DNA of 64,000 nt from Lonicera japonica (taxonomy: Eukaryota > Streptophyta > Magnoliopsida > Dipsacales > Caprifoliaceae): positions 72,518,851 to 72,582,850 of the forward strand of contig CM038471.1 of the NCBI GenBank assembly GCA_021464415.1. The letters run 5' to 3'. The translations under genes were made by a program, and so were the position numbers. Below the pieces are notes generated by a model, which was not told the DNA's origin, did no database searches, and worked only from the letters and a program-made list of their open reading frames with translations. Each line of letters opens with the position of its first letter. Within the stretch, counting starts at the first letter, position 1. Below, in pieces: positions 60,569 to 64,000 of this stretch.

Positions 60569-60860
60569 CGACGATTAAAACCGAAACTAAAGTGAGCTCA
60601 AAACTTGATAGATCTGAGATGTATATGAGAGACTTGTACAAGGAATTCAACCATCCGTAGAGAGATAAAACGAGCTTAAAGATTGCGACGAAAATCGGAA
60701 GCAAATAGCTTCCATCTCCATTAATCTCTCTCGAAAAGGATGCCTTTGTCGATGATGATGTTGATAACTTCGCCGATTCGATGGAATCGATGAGAGAGAG
60801 AGAGAGAGTGTTTTGGAGAGATAGAGGGAGTGAAAAGTGTGAAGTTTAGAGAGAGAGAGA
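60569..60860 (-). promoter_or_regulatory. Likely first leader exon and CT-rich start region of the CCCH gene
   Basis: On the minus strand this stretch contains CTCTCTCTCTCTC tracts (plus-strand GA runs at 60792-60808 and 60849-60863), typical of plant leaders and core promoters. Transcription probably begins at or just above them. No clear TATA box was identified. Confidence 0.5.
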
Positions 60861-62263
60861 GAGTGTGTGTAACGTTTGGGAAATTGGAATGGAAATGCGG
60901 TTGAAATGAAATGAGAGTGAATTTGGATTGAATTTAATGTTCTGACATAAAAAGGGTAAACGACATGGCGTTGAAATTTACGCGAAATGTAATGGAATGA
61001 ACAGTCAAATGTGGATACTTTTTTTTTCATGAGAAAAAATCAATAAACGAAAACGATATTTTAGTTTTATGGTAATGATGATGCGTGAGTGTACATGTTA
61101 AATATATATATTTAAAAATAATTTTTTTTAATATATATTAAATATAGTATAAATTTTTATAAAATAATTTATTATTTTTAATTTGAAAAAAAATAAATTC
61201 TTAATATACACTAAATATGACATAAATTTTCATATAAAAATAATATTTTTAACATATATTTATAAAATAGATATTATTTTTTAAATTTTATTTATCAAAT
61301 ATTATACTAAATACATTAATAAGTGGTGCATATTTATATATTTTGAGAACCTGCAATCAGATAGATGAAGCTTGTAGTTGTAATATTGCTCGATTATATA
61401 GATATTTTTTGTTTGTGACAAAATTAATTAAGAAAAATTACCAAGCTAAGTAAACTAATTCAACACTTCAAATATTAAAAATTCCAAAATTGCTACTAAA
61501 TGGTGAAACAATAAATTATCAATCCTCTTCAAATGCTTAAGCTCCACGAAAATCGACAATTTTAACTCATTAATCAAATGATTTTTGTGAGCGTTAAAAA
61601 ATTAATAAATCTAAAATAAAAGTTATACTCCGTCCAAAATAAAAGTTTCACGACCATTGAAATAACTAAGACATGAAATATCCACCACGAGACCATAAAT
61701 TACTTATAAGTAGGTTCTTTAGATTGGCTTGGCTACTAATCTGACATATATCTTCATTTACGTGTATTATATTTGCTCAAAGCATATGATAAATGGTTAC
61801 ATAATAAATTGAATAAGCTTTGTAAATAGATTTACAAAGTTTTTGTTATAATGAAAAAAAATGTGAGATCCTTACCTTATGATGATCCCTTCCTATTTAT
61901 TAGTATAAAATATGATTTACAATAGGATTTTTGTACAAGGTAAATTACTATAAAAGATAAACTTTGACATGACTATAAAATCACAACTACCATAACTCTT
62001 ATCCGCATTGTTCATTGAGTAATAATCATATTCACACATGTAAAAGTGCTTAATTTTCATAGAGAGTTATCCTCCAACTCAGTAATCCACTGTCTGTTGG
62101 CTGACCTAATAGGTCGGTCTTGAATGCTCCCTCTCATCTGATCAAGTTGGCAATGACGATGGTCAGCCAAGATGGTTGTGTAAGGTCTATCATCACCACA
62201 TGTGATGCTCGGTTAGTATTTCATAAGATGATTAACCTATTTGATCGGTCAATATATTTTTAG
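60861..62263. other. Upstream intergenic DNA
   Basis: It is very AT-rich. A duplicated phrase (AAATAT...CATAAATTTTCATATAAAA-like) occurs near 61130-61270. ATACTCCGTCCAAAATAAAAG at about 61627 is a lone Stowaway-type end. No gene is seen. Confidence 0.45.
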
Positions 62264-62982
62264 TAGGTGTTAAAGCCAATCAGAAAACAGATCGAACCAA
62301 TCAGTAAAATCCCGAACTGAAAAAAATTGAAATCGAAAATTAGAAAACTGAACCAAAATCCAATAGTTTGATTCAGGTTCAGGGATAATTAGTTCAAAAC
62401 CGAATTAAACCGGACCAAATTATGTAAGAAAATGAAATATGTTAATATTACTCTAAGGATACATGTTAAGTATACTACGATAAAAAAGAAAATAAAAGAT
62501 GAACTTTTATGAAAATATGTTATTTATTAATTACATATTGCAATTATCTTAAAAAAAATTATTAATGCATGCGCTTATTATTGAATTAACTACATGATGT
62601 TAAAAAAAATTATCATATACATGATGATAAGATAATTCATCATTTTATTTATTGTGTTTGATTATTGTAAATGTACAAATAAAATAGTAACTAAATAGAG
62701 AATATGTGTTTTATATGTTTGCTTCTTATTTCTTGAAAATCATGACTTTAATTTGAATTTGAATTAATCTTACATTACTATTAGTATTCCATTGTTGCGT
62801 TAAATTCATTTTTTAAAAAAATATATATGTCAAAACTGAATAAAACCAAACCGAAAAGTTTAGTTTGAGTTTGGATTTCCAAAATTTATAAATCGAAATC
62901 GAACCGTAACCAAAATTTTACATTTGGTTTGAATTTGAGAGTACCTTAATTCTTATCCCAATCAAAACCGAAAACAGTCTTA
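62264..62982. mobile_element. hAT-type MITE of the ACCGAAAACACCC family, copy 2
   Basis: The left end TAGGTGTTAAAGCCAATC and the complemented right end TAAGACTGTTTTCGG are inverted. Flanks ATTTTTAG and TTTTTTAG agree at seven of eight bases. The interior aligns with copy 3, for example TTAATTACATATT against TTAATCGCATATT and GAATTAACTACAT against AATTAACTATAT. Confidence 0.75.
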
Positions 62983-63109
62983 TTTTTTAGTCGGCAGATG
63001 TGGGCTTCTTAGGTCGCCTTGGCACGCCTCTTAAATATACCGACAATTAGGGCCTATGAAGGTCAGGGCCTTGCCCAAAACATACTTGTTCTTTTCTTCT
63101 ACCTCTTTT

Positions 63110-63873
63110 TAGGGGTGTTAAAGTCAATCCGAAAACCGACCGACCGACCGAACGAACCGAACCGATCCGTACCTATCCGCAAAATCCCGAACCAAAAAAA
63201 AACCGAAACTGAAAACAAGAAAACCGAACCGAAATCGAAAATTTTGGTTCGGGTTTGGGGTAAGCTAGTCTAAAACCGAACTAAACCGAACCGAACCGAA
63301 TTATGTATAAGAAAAAAAATGTTAATATATACTTTAAGGGCACACGTTAATTATACTATAATACAAAAAAAGATGACATTTTTATAAGAATATATTTCTT
63401 ATTAATCGCATATTATGATAATCTTAAAAAAATAGTCATTAGCACGTACCTTTATTATTTAATTAACTATATAATGCTAAGATTTTTTTATCACATACAT
63501 GATAGAAAAATAATTCATCATTTTATTTAATGTGTTTCATTCTTATAAATGTACAACTAAAATTGTAATTAAATAGAAAATATGGTATTTATATGTTAGC
63601 TCCTTGTTTCTAAAAAATAATCACTTTAATTTGAATATAAATCATTATTACATTACTATTAGTATTATATTTTTATGTTAAATTGATTTAAAAAAAAAAC
63701 ATATGTCAAAATCGAATAAAACCGAACCGAAACCGAACCGAAAAGTTTGGTTCGAGTTTGGGTTTCGAAGATTTGGAAACCGAAACCGAACCGAACCGAA
63801 CCCGAACTTTTATATTTTGTTTGGGTTTGGGGTACCTTGGTTTCTACCCCGACCGAAACCGAAAACACCCCTA
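63110..63873. mobile_element. hAT-type MITE of the ACCGAAAACACCC family, copy 3
   Basis: The ends TAGGGGTGTT are perfectly inverted. Flanks CCTCTTTT and CCTCCTTT agree at seven of eight bases. Subterminal arms are runs of ACCGA-type words (CCGACCGACCGACCGAACG). This copy is better preserved than copy 2, which lies 127 bp to the left in the same orientation. Confidence 0.8.
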
Positions 63874-64000
63874 CCTCCTTTAATTTATATATATTTGTAA
63901 TTATGGAGCTAAAAATATTGTTTTTTTTTTATTGTATATCCAATGTAATAAACATGTGTTAACCTCTAGATTGAGGGCACGTTCTCGGCATAATTATCTA
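63874..64000. other. AT-rich right edge
   Basis: Nothing is recognisable beyond the target duplication of the preceding MITE. Confidence 0.5.

Overview
This is a nuclear genomic window from a flowering plant, most likely a eudicot. It is AT-rich and intron-rich, has long intergenic spaces, and is crowded with plant transposons. Three host genes are visible. All three belong to plant families, and none is bacterial or viral. I could not fix the genus.

Layout. 1-1974 is the 5' part of a Ty3/gypsy-type element on the minus strand (gag, primer-binding site, LTR) that runs off the left edge. 2085-6707 is a cluster of non-autonomous DNA transposons, including one foldback element nested inside another. 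9591-13840 (+) is a three-exon gene for a membrane-anchored LEA_2/hydroxyproline-rich-type protein. 15020-15150 is a LINE tail. 15331-20749 is a complete but dead Ty1/copia element on the minus strand, with identical 5-bp target duplications. 22462-25266 is a Mutator-like element with a perfect 9-bp duplication, carrying an unusual interspersed repeat and a possible Ulp1-protease remnant. 25440-26870 is a degenerate tandem-repeat field split by an insertion. 31797-32368 is a CACTA-like element with a SINE inside it. 34420-36188 holds two more inverted-repeat elements. 38269-47508 (+) is a 13-exon MATE gene of the FRD3/DTX42/DTX43 citrate-efflux group, with several MITEs in its introns. 48170-51306 (-) is a decayed L1-type LINE. 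51688-52889 holds two further inverted-repeat elements. 57243-59342 (-) is an intronless coding region for an ankyrin plus CCCH zinc-finger protein (RR-TZF class), with a probable intron in its 5' leader. 62264-63873 holds two sister hAT-type MITEs.

The three host genes share no obvious pathway. The MATE gene would act in citrate export linked to iron or aluminium, the CCCH gene in stress-responsive RNA or DNA regulation, and the LEA_2 gene at membranes. No operon-like or cluster-like system is present. The most unusual structure is a repeat module, TGCAAA-N6-TTGCA followed by either GTAAAA or CCAAAA. It occurs in both orientations inside two otherwise different inverted-repeat transposons 27 kb apart. 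Exon boundaries come from reading frame, GT/AG sites and family conservation; no transcript data were available.
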